64,000 bases of DNA from Carposina sasakii (Eukaryota > Arthropoda > Insecta > Lepidoptera > Carposinidae), in assembly GCA_014607495.2 (NCBI GenBank), contig CP053170.1, positions 8,680,001 through 8,744,000 on the forward strand. The letters are read 5' to 3'. A program made the position numbers and the translations under genes. Under the pieces are notes generated by a model. The model did not search any database. It was not told the DNA's origin and worked only from the letters and a program-made list of their open reading frames with translations. Numbering within the stretch: the first letter of the stretch is position 1; the number at the start of each line of letters is the position of its first letter. Positions 1 to 11,200 of the stretch are shown piece by piece.

Positions 1-92
1 TCGCTAACAAAATCTATGTGATTTGACAGTTTGACGCTAGCGTTACGGACTATCGAGAGGTTCGTGCTCTCCCCTCAGAACACTAGAGTATA
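1..92. repeat. Right end of a TIR element cut by the window start
   Basis: Sequence TCGCTAACAAAATCTATGTG onward to the CCCCTCAG-like end matches the right arm at 59895-59955. The rest of the copy lies outside the window. Confidence 0.6.
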
Positions 93-621
93 AAATACAA
101 GTATTTGGGCATAACTCCATTTCTATGATAAAATAACTCCAAGAAAAACTCTTGCGGTTCAGTTACATAAACCCAATTAAAATATTTCGTCAACGAATAA
201 TATTTCCGCGGTAAAAGGAATCGCAGCATTGTTCCTTTGATAAAATATCGAAAAGGTCAAGTACATATATCTTGATATCAATATCTTATAGCCGCAAAGG
301 TTTATTCACATGGATGGAATTCTGGAATAACAGTTTTTATTCTTATTCTTTATTGTACACATATAATTTTAACAAAAAGTTTATCGAAAAAAAAGTTACA
401 AATGCGTTCTTAGCTATCTCTAAAAGAGATTTCTTCTAGCAAACCATTAGAGAAGGAGGAACATACATAAGAGATATGTACGTGTGCATGAACAAAATAA
501 TATACTTATAAAAAAGTTATTAAAATAAATGTAATGACTCGGGTGAAGAATTTTATAAATGAAATTAATTTAAGTATAACTAGTTTTTATTGACAATCAA
601 CGTGTATGAAATAAATTATAT
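93..621. other. Intergenic stretch, no gene seen
   Basis: AT-rich DNA with stop codons in all frames. A fragment ATTCTTTATTGTACACATATAATTTT with AGAGATTTCTTC...AGCAAACCATTA also occurs near 30390-30500, so it is part of another dispersed repeat. Confidence 0.5.
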
Positions 622-981
622 TAAATTATAAATTTAAAAATTTGTATGAAAACAATGGAATACTTACTATACAGGGTGTAACAAAAAGGGTATGTTAAGC
701 GAGAAGCTACGTAAATAGCCCAATGTAAAGAACCTATCCACAAAATTTGAGACTCGAAATCACATGTTTATTTTTCCGGATAGTATGGAGAATTTTTAAA
801 TATCTCAGGAATTTTCATACAATCTTGAAAAATAAACATGTGATTTCGAGTCTCAAATTTTGTGGATAGGTTCTCGACAGTGGGCTATTTACGTAGCTTT
901 TCGCTTAACATACCCTTTTTGTTACACCATGTATAGTAAGTATTCCATTGTTTTCATACAAATTTTTAAATTTATAATTTA
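622..981. repeat. 360-bp palindrome around a foldback MITE
   Basis: The core (671-932) starts ACAGGGTGTAACAAAAAGGG and ends with the near-complement, and belongs to a family also found at 33299-33558 and 54621-54882. In this copy the flanks are inverted repeats too: 50 bases left of the core (from TAAATTATAAATTTAAAAAT to CTTACTATA) are mirrored exactly on the right (to 981). Confidence 0.85.
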
Positions 982-1264
982 AAAAATTTGGGTTTCTTTG
1001 TGATCTCTATCTCTAGTATTGAAATTGGCCAATCGAGTCACGTCGTTTCATACAACACAACGCGACGTTATAACGCAACAAACCATGTGAACAGAACTTT
1101 ACCAGTCAGTTGAGGTGGGTGAAAAATAGAGGGAAATTCCATGAAAGAATGAATACAAATGATCTTTCGATGCCGAATGCGTTTTTATTTCGCACCGGTA
1201 AAGGTTTCTGATTTGGATTTACTGACCTGAATTCATTTTCTTATTGGAGTTTACTTTATTTGTA

Positions 1265-1408
1265 TAAGGGCCAATTTTTCCAAACATCAGATAGCCTATC
1301 AGAGGGATAAAGTTAATGCTGTCTTTCTCTAAATCTTGATCATAATAGAGACAGCATCATCTTTATCCCTCTGATAGGCTATTTGAAGTTTGGAAAAATT
1401 AGCCCTTA
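1265..1408. repeat. Foldback element (144 bp)
   Basis: The arms TAAGGGCCAATTTTTCCAAA and ATAGCCTATCAGAGGGATAAAG are mirrored by CTTTATCCCTCTGATAGGCTAT and TTTGGAAAAATTAGCCCTTA around a short loop. No coding capacity; a MITE-like hairpin. Confidence 0.8.
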
Positions 1409-1489
1409 ATGGGTGAGTGGATTTATTAATTAGCTTTTATCAGATGCCCGCGACTTCGTTCGCGTGATCTATATAGTCTGTACGCCTAG

Positions 1490-1636
1490 TAGCATGACCA
1501 GCAAAACACGATATGATAAACCGATTTATCGACGTTTAGCCTGTCAAAATACGATAAATATAGCCGCCATGTTGAATTTTGTATAGAGACGATATCATAT
1601 TGTACGATACGATATCGACGATGCGTGGTCATGCTA
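1490..1636. repeat. MITE with TAGCATGACC termini, copy 1
   Basis: The left end TAGCATGACC is mirrored by GGTCATGCTA. The body contains GATAAACCGATTTATCGAC and GTACGATACGATATCGA. Copies recur at 29397-29544 and 55554-55660. Confidence 0.75.
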
Positions 1637-2397
1637 CCCCTAGCTGGTAACGTAACTGCCCAGTTTGATCAAAATCCGTTTGGTAGTTTTTATGTGAATG
1701 AAGTAATATTTTCACATTATCACAAACTTTTACATCAGGTGGATGCTTGGAGTACTGTGCTGTGGCTTTACAGTGATAATCTTAGATGAATAATAACTAG
1801 ATTCAGTGACAGCGCTCAAAAAATGACACAACGAATAGCTGCTCAAATGTATGGCTGTATATTATATTGTCATAAATTGATACAAGCAAAGTCGAGTCTT
1901 GTGGTAACTACATAAGATTCAAGTTTAAATATCTGGTCTTATGCAGTTATTATGTTTAAATAGATTCACTCGTGCCACTTTTTATAAAAATTTCATTATG
2001 AAACCCCGCGTCTACCTATAATCACATCACTGGTGATAATCATTGATATTTAAGAAATGGAAGTTAAAATAGATACCCAAATGAGAGCCAACGTGGGAGC
2101 ACGCCTATCTATAGGCTAATACGAGAAAGGATAATAATACTTATGATTTCTTAGACATAAATGAAAAGGGTGGTTCTTTGAAGCCGCATTATGATGCAGA
2201 AAATGTTCCTATTAGATACACACAGATGGGACCCGAAATCCCTTCCGGGGTAGACTGAGATAAAATAACTATTATATGAAATTGTTATATATTTTCTTAG
2301 GAAGTCAACTGGTGCATTCGCCCAAAAGGGGTGCATTACTCTTTTTGATGCGTTTTGTCGATCAGCACAGAGCATGATTTGTGATCAGTCGACTGAA
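1637..2397. other. Intergenic stretch, no gene or repeat recognised
   Basis: No conserved coding sequence or structured repeat was recognised; short open frames here have no familiar motif. Confidence 0.4.
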
Positions 2398-2866
2398 CCT
2401 CAAATCTGACAACTCATACTCAGTAGTGTTGAGTAGGACACGACTTGAAAAAGAGTTTGTAAGAGTAGCCTCTTTTTTGTCCTGAGCCAGTACAATGTCC
2501 CACTTCAAATGAGGCGAGGCGTACCTACTGACTGAACCATTTGAAGTTATTATAGTACGAAATATGCGCGCCTCCTGACGCCTCAAATGTCAGACGCGAC
2601 GTGCTTTTGTCATGGCGCCTCGCCTCGCATGGAAGACAATATATTTCTCTCTCGCTCAAAATGTCAGACGCGACGACCGTGACGTGATCACGTGACGTGC
2701 TTGTCGTTTGTCTGCCTGCCTCGCTCGACCGTTCAAGCTCGACCGCGACAAGAAAATTGAAGTAGTACAATTTAAAATTTCGAGGCACTCTTACATTTTG
2801 ACGTCATGTCCGGGACAAATGAAGTGCCTCTTGTATGTCCTACTCAACACTAATACTCAGGCAAAA
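2398..2866. repeat. Possible inverted-repeat element with CpG-rich core
   Basis: AGTGTTGAGTAGGACA near 2424 is mirrored by TGTCCTACTCAACACT near 2836, and GTAAGAGTxGCCTC near 2460 by a similar complement near 2785. The core is rich in GACGCGACG and has a palindrome ACGTGATCACGT. Arms are interrupted, so this may be an old element. Confidence 0.45.
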
Positions 2867-2924
2867 CACTACATTCATATAAACGTACCTACCTATATAT
2901 ATATATTATAGCGTGTGTTACATA

Positions 2925-3125
2925 TAGACACGGCTGTGTGTTACCGAAATGGGGTAGCCAGAACTGTAGGATCACAAGGGAGATGGGGACAGATTGTAAT
3001 GATCACTAACAAGTTGTCAGCTTATCGCCTGAGAGAATACCCGAGTTCCTTAGTTGACTATTACGACATGCACGGAAGGAGATGCAGGTAATGTATTCTA
3101 GATACACATCAACTCAAGATAATAA
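2925..3125 (-). repeat. Dispersed repeat C (CGTAAGAGTCGAC family)
   Basis: Runs from ACACGGCTGTGTGTTACCG through GGGGTAGCCAGAACTG and ACAAGTTGTCAGCTTATCGC to ATGCAGGTAATGTATTCTAG. The reverse complement is seen at 29570-29830 and 54380-54600, and many shorter pieces elsewhere. No coding capacity. Confidence 0.7.
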
Positions 3126-5221
3126 TAATGTATTGTTCCTAAATACAAAAATATAATAGTTTTATCTTTATAGGTTCAATTCTACCTAAATGTTCGTTTG
3201 CCTCTCTATATTTGACCTATATTTTTATAAAAGTTATCTACTTAATAAGCCGTATCGCATAGAACTAAATAAGAACAAAGATCAGATACGCGTCAGCATT
3301 TGCCACGGAGTTGGCAAATGTTGGCATACTACTTTGTTTTACAAATAACTTTTAGGGACACGGAATTTTTGCACGCCAATGTCAGCAAAATAAGAGATTC
3401 TAAAGCAAACTAACACCAACTTCACCTTATTTTGTGCCAATAAAGTATCTTGAATTTGAATAGGTTTCCTTCACTTTTAGCTTTTTCATTATAACAACTC
3501 TACCGTGGTTTCCGCCTGCATGGCTTCCTCTCACTCCACTTACTATCTGGGCCGGAAAACAAAGCTCTTCCACGAAAACGTGAATTGTTTTGGACTCGAT
3601 TAATTTGCATCCTCGAGTGAATAAGAATGCTTTTTCCACGTGAAAAAGTTGCTATCTACGTTGTTGTAATTACCCGAGTAGGCAGGCGTGTCGCACAATG
3701 ATACATAGGTACACCAGATAGGTGTACCAAAAGCAAAAAGATAGCAATTAGAAATGCGCATAACGCATTTAATGCAAGTGAAGCTTGGTTAGAACTGTTG
3801 GTTCCTAGTCTAGATTTTACTCAAGTCTTTTATACTTATTGAGTTAAAGTTTCTGTCTGAAACAGGCAGAGATCTTAAATTTCTTTTGATCAGTTCGTCT
3901 CTTTGCTCTCTCTGCTCTTTCTGATTAGAATGCTCCGTTGAACTGTTTGCTTGGGATGGCTGTTTCCTTGATTTTGTTTTTAAAATGAAGCAGGCTTTTA
4001 TATTCAGCTGATAAAGGCTTCTACTTTTTTAGACTAACTTAATAAGTTTTTTTGCGTGGTGACTACTGGCTGAAGTGATATTTTAGCTAGGTTTGCACAT
4101 AACCAGTCAGTCCTCCGTTTAAATATTAAACTTAAACAAAAAATAAATATTTTACTTTCTTCTTTCTTTCTATTTCGCAGCAAGAATTCGAACCAAAGAC
4201 TTCGGGTGTTCTACTAACATGGATACAATATTAACACATTAGACGAACATAGAAGTTCCATTTCATAAGGTTCAAGTCACGCTGCGTGTGACTAAACACA
4301 ATAATTCAATTGAAGAAAGTTGTAATCCACACTGGTACTTTAGGATTAGGTAATTTTCAAATATGGATACCTACTTACCTACGTCTACTTAAAAAGCTGT
4401 TAAATGTTGATTTAGGTTTAAGTTAGGAAATGTACTTAAAAGTTAATTAATAAATTATATGACTTCCAAAGCGGTTAAAATAACTTCTTAAGTCCTTGGT
4501 ATTATAAATTATGAATTATTTAGTTAGTAGGTAGGTACGAACCAGAAATTGCCAGGCTTTTCCTCTACCTCCAAGCTCAGGACAGACTGCGGCAGGGGTT
4601 CATTACTACAAGCCTTTGAGGGCAGGCTTGTACTTAGTGAACACCCTCATTCGAAAATACGACAGTGAAGTGAGATCATGGACGAAAATACCGCAACTGC
4701 AATCGTAACCGTCAATAATAGCCGCCGTGAAATCTTATAGTTAATATGGTGTAATATAAACTAATATTTCTTTGTGTTTGAATACTCACCTTTTAGACAG
4801 AGCGTGGTAAAAGGGAAATAGTACTAGTACTACTTAATAATAAATACTTAACATAATAGAACACCTTAATAGTACCCAGTACCTAATTAGAACATCCCTA
4901 TGGAACATCGGCACATCCCTAGTAATGTCAGGTTTGACATTGACATTACGCATGCTACGTTCTTGTGGAAAATATTATAAAAGGTAATTTTTAGATTGTT
5001 ATCTCTGTTGTTTACAGTCAAATTAGGATGCTGCTTCTCACTCTTATATTAAACATTTTAAAACTACAGTTTCCGAAGTGGAACACTGACGTGTGCACAG
5101 ACTACTTACGTGTGTTTGTTTTTGTGGTCGGCATCAAATACATTTTATTCATTTTCAAACGTAATTAATTATAATTAAGCAGTAATTTAAATAAACACAG
5201 AGTGCTAATTTGTAAAAGAAA
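3126..5221. other. Intergenic stretch upstream of GMPPA
   Basis: No gene recognised. A small hairpin CATTTGCC...GGCAAATG sits at about 3298-3320. The last 250 bases should hold the GMPPA promoter and 5' UTR. Confidence 0.45.
4976..4983 (+). promoter_or_regulatory. Possible TATA box upstream of GMPPA
   Basis: The sequence TATAAAAG lies about 240 bases before the GMPPA start codon, in otherwise AT-rich DNA, and is followed about 30-40 bases later by TTTACAGTCA. A TATA element is not expected for a housekeeping gene and AT-rich DNA produces such matches by chance, so this is a weak call. Transcript 5' ends would decide. Confidence 0.2.
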
Positions 5222-5261
5222 ATGTTGAAAGCAGTCATTCTTATTGGAGGCCCTCAAAAAG
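5222..5261 (+). CDS. GMPPA: GMPPA exon 1 (coding part)
   Basis: ATG opens a 13-codon stretch plus one base that encodes the first beta strand and the start of the nucleotide-binding loop, ending in GGPQK. The donor is AAAAAG|GTACAT and leaves phase 1. Confidence 0.9.
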
Positions 5262-8200
5262 GTACATAAACCAATACATATAGTCTACGTCACCGGTATT
5301 ATCTAGAAGCTTTTATTACTAAGTTATTCTGCTTTAATTAATCATGGTAAGATAAGTATTTACTTATTGAATTGGGCATCGTGCCATCTTGCTATTGGTT
5401 GAACTATAAATTATTCATTTTATGGACTAAATCAAGCAGAATGTTTCCTGTTAGAACCCCTTTTCATATCTTATGCTCATGTTCACATAATGGTTGCACG
5501 GAATGCAGAGGTCGTGGGTTCGATTCCCACTTGGGTGAAGAATTTTTTCCATTTCTTTATTAATAATTTCATAATAATGATTTTATTCCCACAAACTTCG
5601 AAGTTTCCGAAATAGACCAACTTTATCGATATTTTATTACCTACTTTCCTTTAAATCAAAGTTATAGGGTTAAAGTACTATTACTAACCTTATTGTCATA
5701 GAATTCCATCCGAAGTGTACCTAATAAACTATATTATACATCCATAAATTATTAGGTATTGCTATTCCATACATTTAAAGTGTACCCATTTTTCATTCAT
5801 CTACCACATTATCTTATAAGGGATATGTTCTCATTCCAGGAACTCGCTTCCGGCCACTGTCATTGGATATCCCAAAACCGTTGTTTCCTATAGCGGGACT
5901 GCCACTTATTGAGCACCATATAGCTGCTTGCACAAAACTGGAAGAATGCAAAGAGATTTTAATCATCGGTTCTTATAATACTACTGTGATGGTTCAATTT
6001 GTCACTGAAATGCAGAAAGAGTATCAAGTCATTATAAGGTAATTCAGGTACATACATAGGCTGTATTCTTAATCGTATGATTCCCGTAATGGGGTAGCCA
6101 GAACTGCGGGTTCACAACAGATCTCATAGCCACATTTAGTACAGTGGGGACAGATCATGGAGAAGGTATAAAAGAGGAGGTGGGACTATGAACTGAGTCG
6201 TGTGGCAATCGTGAGGCCATGACGTCACGATAGGGCGGAGCTTCAGGGGCAGTGTGTGTAACACAGTAGCTGTAACCACACGTTTATGCCAGTAGTTTGG
6301 CTAGTCACTGCAAGGTGGTTTCTATGTAAATGGGCAGGGCTACAGTGTTAGGAATGCTCCCCTCGTCCCACACTTCACCCCCGCTCAGCGGCACATTTTA
6401 TTTCTTCTCCATGGGGCAGATGTAAATGATTAGTAGATAAGTTACTAGCTTATAGCCTAAGAGAATGCCCGAGTTCCATAAGCAACTCTTACAACTTGCA
6501 TTGAACGAAATACATCATCATCATGTAGGATTTACTAACCTTGAGGACCTTATAGAAGCCCTAGGAGCTCAATCCGAGGACTTTTTAGTTTATCAGAACA
6601 TATTTCATTTCACTTTATCTCATCACCTGATCATTCCTCGAGGATGCGCTATTCAGATACATAATATTATACAGTTTCCCTTTTGATTTTATATTTAAAT
6701 CACAAATTATCCAACAAATTCAAACCAAAACACAGAAATTGGTTTATTTTGAAACGAAAAGTCATCCTTTTGGCAAGCTCTTGTCATGTCACTTTTTCAT
6801 TATATTACTCTTTTCGTACACTCAAATCTTTACAAAACTTCATGAAGAAAAAGAATTCATTTCGAATTCAAGAATTTGAAAATGGAGAGAAAAATTCGTA
6901 TATAAGCCATACAAACGGGAAAAAGTCAAGCATTCCGTCGGCTACTCAGCCAGAGTGAAGAACGGAATTATAAGGCCTTGTCCCGGGGCCGCCTGCCCCG
7001 GGACCCTTGCTGCACTTCGCCGGACTTCTACAGCGCGAACAAACCGCGCCCGCGTCGCGTTCAGTAACCGCACTCCGCGTCCACGGACCTATACAGCGCG
7101 AACCATCCGCGCCCGCGTCGCGTTCAGTAATCCGCGACCGAGAAGATTCTTCTGTCCGATCCAGTACCTACAACGTCTGCACCTGCATCTACAACTGTGA
7201 CCCGTCCGTCGGGTTTGGTACCTGCAACTCCTACCTGCAACTTCTACACCTGCATCTACAACAGTGACCCGGCTGTCTGGTCCGGTACCTGCAACTTCTG
7301 CACCTGCATCTGCATCTACAACTGACCCGTCCGTCGGATCCAGTACCTCAACTCCTGCCTGCAAATACTACACCCGGGGCGCGACTCCTGGAACGCCGTC
7401 GACACAGGACCCTCAAGAGGACTCTGCTCACCGACTTCCTACACTTTTACACTCTACAATCCTTCATCCACGCTCTACTCACCCTCACTCACCTTCACGC
7501 ATTATTCATAGTGATCTCTCTTCTATATTGTGTTCATTTGTGTTGTAAATAAATTCGTGTAACTCATATTTTCTTTTTATTTCGTTAGGTGGTTATGATA
7601 TATATTGAGGTAGGCTAAAATCTCTTCACAACTGTGCTACACGACAGTTTGGCGCCCGACTCTATCTTCTAAACTATCTCAACGTTACTTCTCTAAATTC
7701 TAAAATAACACTTCTTCTAGTGTCTAGGTCTTTTTGGTTAACTCTTTAGGTATAAATTTTCTGGACTTTAAGTATAGGTTTTCTGGACTTTAAGTATAGG
7801 TTTTCTGTACTTAGGTTTGCTGGACTTCTTTAGGTATTGGTTTTCAAAAACTTCTTTAGGCTACTTCTCGGCAGCTTGAACGGAATAAATCTTTTGCTAC
7901 TATACCTTTACTACAATACCCTCTACTACTAATTTTGCTAGAGTTTTTGCTACCTTTACCTTTTCAAACTTTATTTTTATTGCTAGATTTTGTGCAACTT
8001 TTAGATTCTGAAATTTTCCCTGTATAACTATTAAAAAAAAATTTTGGATTTCAATCTTTACTTTTACAATTTCTCGTCTTATCATCTACTCGTATAAGCT
8101 ACACTTATCTTCTTCAACTTCATGTCGGTGACACAGTTTGGCACAGAGCTACCTATATCTTCTAAAGTTTGCTTGACTGAATCTTATTTTTTGTCTTAAC

Positions 8201-11200
8201 TACATAATCATCTTCGTCTCTCGTCTCTTCATTTCACCATTCTTTATTCGGTGACATCTAGGTAACCCGAATAAAGCTCACTCTAGAATATCCTACAGAG
8301 AAGCTCAAGATTTCCCTCTACATAATACTCTAGGAGCTCGATGCTCTTTCTTTTACCTCAAATTTTTTTTTGTTTAACTTTTTGGTCATATCTTCACTAT
8401 TACTAGGTCTTTAGTGGTCGCTATGCTGCTATGCTATGCGGTCGGCTCGTCTTGCTGGGCTCGTTCAAAGATGGTTAGCAACCATTACCACCAGGGTACC
8501 TACTAATTGTTCTATTTTGACTTATCTATCTTCACTTAGGGACTCTAAATCCCTACTACTAGACTAAACCTTTGGATACTTCGGCGGTCGCTTATGCGAT
8601 CGACCTGTCTTGCTTGGTCGATTCAAATATGGCTAGCAACCATTACCACGGGAGTACCCATTGCGTTATCGAGCGGTAGACTACTCGTTAAATAAGCCTT
8701 AGGTCAAATTCTTCTTCTTCTTTAACTTCAGAGCGGCTGACTACTCTTTAAATAAGCCTTAGGTTAAATTCTTTTCCATCATGGAGCGGTCGACTACTCC
8801 TTAAACAAGCCTCAGGTCATGTTGGAGCATACTTTTAGAGTGGTAGTCATTGACCGTGAACTCCACCCTTACCTGAATGAAGATGATTGAATACTAGACG
8901 AATGATTGCCGATTATTTGATGATGAATGTTTTTGCAAGGTAATGTTCCCTAGACTCTCTCGAACCTTCTACAAAATTTTCTCTGAGTCGAAAATTTTCC
9001 GGGGTTGTGGGGGAAATGTAGGATTTACTAACCTTGAGGACCTATAGAAGCCCTAGGAGCTCAATCCGAGGACTTTTTAGTTTATCAGAACATATTTCAT
9101 TTCACTTTATCTCATCACCTGATCATCCTCGAGGATGCGCTATTCAGATACATAATATTATACAGTTTCCTTTTGATTTTATATTTAAATCACAAATTAT
9201 CCAACAAATTCAAACCAAAACACAGAAATTGGTTTATTTTGAAACGAAAAGTCATCCTTTTGGCAAGCTCTTGTCATGTCACTTTTTCATTATATTACTC
9301 TTTTCGTACACTCAAATCTTTACAAAACTTCATGAAGAAAAAGAATTCATTTCGAATTCAAGAATTTGAAAATGGAGAGAAAAATTCGTATATAAGCCAT
9401 ACAAACGGGAAAAAGTCAAGCATTCCGTCGGCTACTCAGCCAGAGTGAAGAACGGAATTATAAGGCCTTGTCCCGGGGCCGCCTGCCCCGGGACCCTTGC
9501 TGCACTTCGCCGGACTTCTACAGCGCGAACAAACCGCGCCCGCGTCGCGTTCAGTAACCGCACTCCGCGTCCACGGACCTATACAGCGCGAACCATCCGC
9601 GCCCGCGTCGCGTTCAGTAATCCGCGACCGAGAAGATTCTTCTGTCCGATCCAGTACCTACAACGTCTGCACCTGCATCTACAACTGTGACCCGTCCGTC
9701 GGGTTTGGTACCTGCAACTCCTACCTGCAACTTCTACACCTGCATCTACAACAGTGACCCGGCTGTCTGGTCCGGTACCTGCAACTTCTGCACCTGCATC
9801 TGCATCTACAACTGACCCGTCCGTCGGATCCAGTACCTTCAACTCCTGCCTGCAAATACTACACCCGGGGCGCGACTCCTGGAACGCCGTCGACACAGGA
9901 CCCTCAAGAGGACTCTGCTCACCGACTTCCTACACTTTTACACTCCACATTCCTTCATCCACGCTCTACTCACCCTCACTCACCTTCACGCATTATTCAT
10001 AGTGATCTCTCTTCTATATTGTGTTAATTTGTGTTGTAAATAAATTCGTGTAACTCATATTTTCTTTTTATTTCGTTAGGTATATATTTATTAGGTAGGC
10101 TACAAACTCCAACATAACTGTTGTTACACGACAATCAGCCTATTGCAGTCCACTGCTGGATGTAGGCCTCCCCCAGGGCACGCTACAAGACTGCCATGGG
10201 AGGTGTTTGCCCATAGTCACCATGCTGGGCAGGCAGGTTGATGACCGCAGTTTGTATTTTGGACTATGTTGTGAACACGGGAGTCGCTGCTGCCCACCTC
10301 TCAGAAACCCTTAATCGCCTCGTACGATACCCATTGGCAGACGTGGGGTGGTACGAATTCGACTCTCCCGGCACCACGTGGCCACATCAGCACAGGGCTA
10401 AGGTAATTATAGGAATTGCTGAGGTAATCTCAAGGTCCTGGACTGCTGGAGGTAGCTATGTGGCTTGTCTAGTCAACAACTGGGGCTTGTGTGGCTTTAT
10501 ATACCTTATTAATAAACCCCTTTGCTTCGGGTAAAAACAAATGAACAGAGGTTAATTGATCGCATTTCACTAGCCAGACAGTTTAGTTAAGATTTGTTAA
10601 TAGTATTTTTTCTTTTTTTATGTATAGGCAAAACTACACCTTTAGGATTTTCATTGTATTGAAACACCTGTGTCTAAATAGTTAACAATATGTTTTTGTA
10701 ACAACTTTTTGTTTGCTAAGCTGTGTAGAGGTGATATCACACACGGGAAAATTGGTCTATACCTACAATTTGCTTGGGGTGAGCTTGTCTCCAACACTCA
10801 ACTTTGGCTCCTACATTAAGTCAAAGGCCCAACTAGCTGCCAAAAAGCTGGGTATTCTCTCGAAGGTGCAAAGGTACTTCACACCGGAAAAGCTACTAGC
10901 CTTGTATAAAGCGCAAGTTCGGTCGTGTATGGAGTACTGTTCGCACCTTTGGGATGAATCGACCAAATACCAGCTTGAGGCGTTGACTCACTGTGCAAAG
11001 CTAGATTGCAAAGCCTTGAGCATCGACGTAAAGTTGCAAGTCTCTCGGTATTCTACAGTTTACATTTCGGGGAGTGTGCGTTGGGACTTCACGACCTAAT
11101 TCCTCCAGCACCCTTCTACCACCGGACGACCAGGGAAACGTCAAGGCGACACCGGTTCACAGTTGAAGTGCCGAAAACTCGTACTAAGCGTTTTGCTTCT

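Larger units (their letters stand above)
6524..10133 (+). mobile_element. Non-autonomous LTR retrotransposon (Gypsy-like signals), 3.6 kb
   Basis: Two direct repeats, 6524-7646 and 9017-10133, begin TGTAGGATTTAC and end ACACGACA. The first is followed by a primer-binding-like TTTGGCGCCCGAC; the second is preceded by a purine tract GTGGGGGAAA. A 4-bp duplication ATCA flanks the element (6520-6523 and 10134-10137). Removing it rejoins CATCATCATCA with GCCTATTGCAG, the natural start of dispersed repeat B, which confirms the borders. The 1.37-kb internal part has no gag or pol, so movement needs an autonomous relative (LARD/TRIM-like). Superfamily is inferred from duplication length and the primer site. 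It lies in GMPPA intron 2. Confidence 0.92.

Noticed and set aside
6955..7548. Overlapping open frames in the LTR (repeated LHLQ, TRPRVAFS sequences)
   Set aside because: They appear identically in both LTRs, overlap on both strands and are low-complexity translations of CTGCATCTACAAC repeats.
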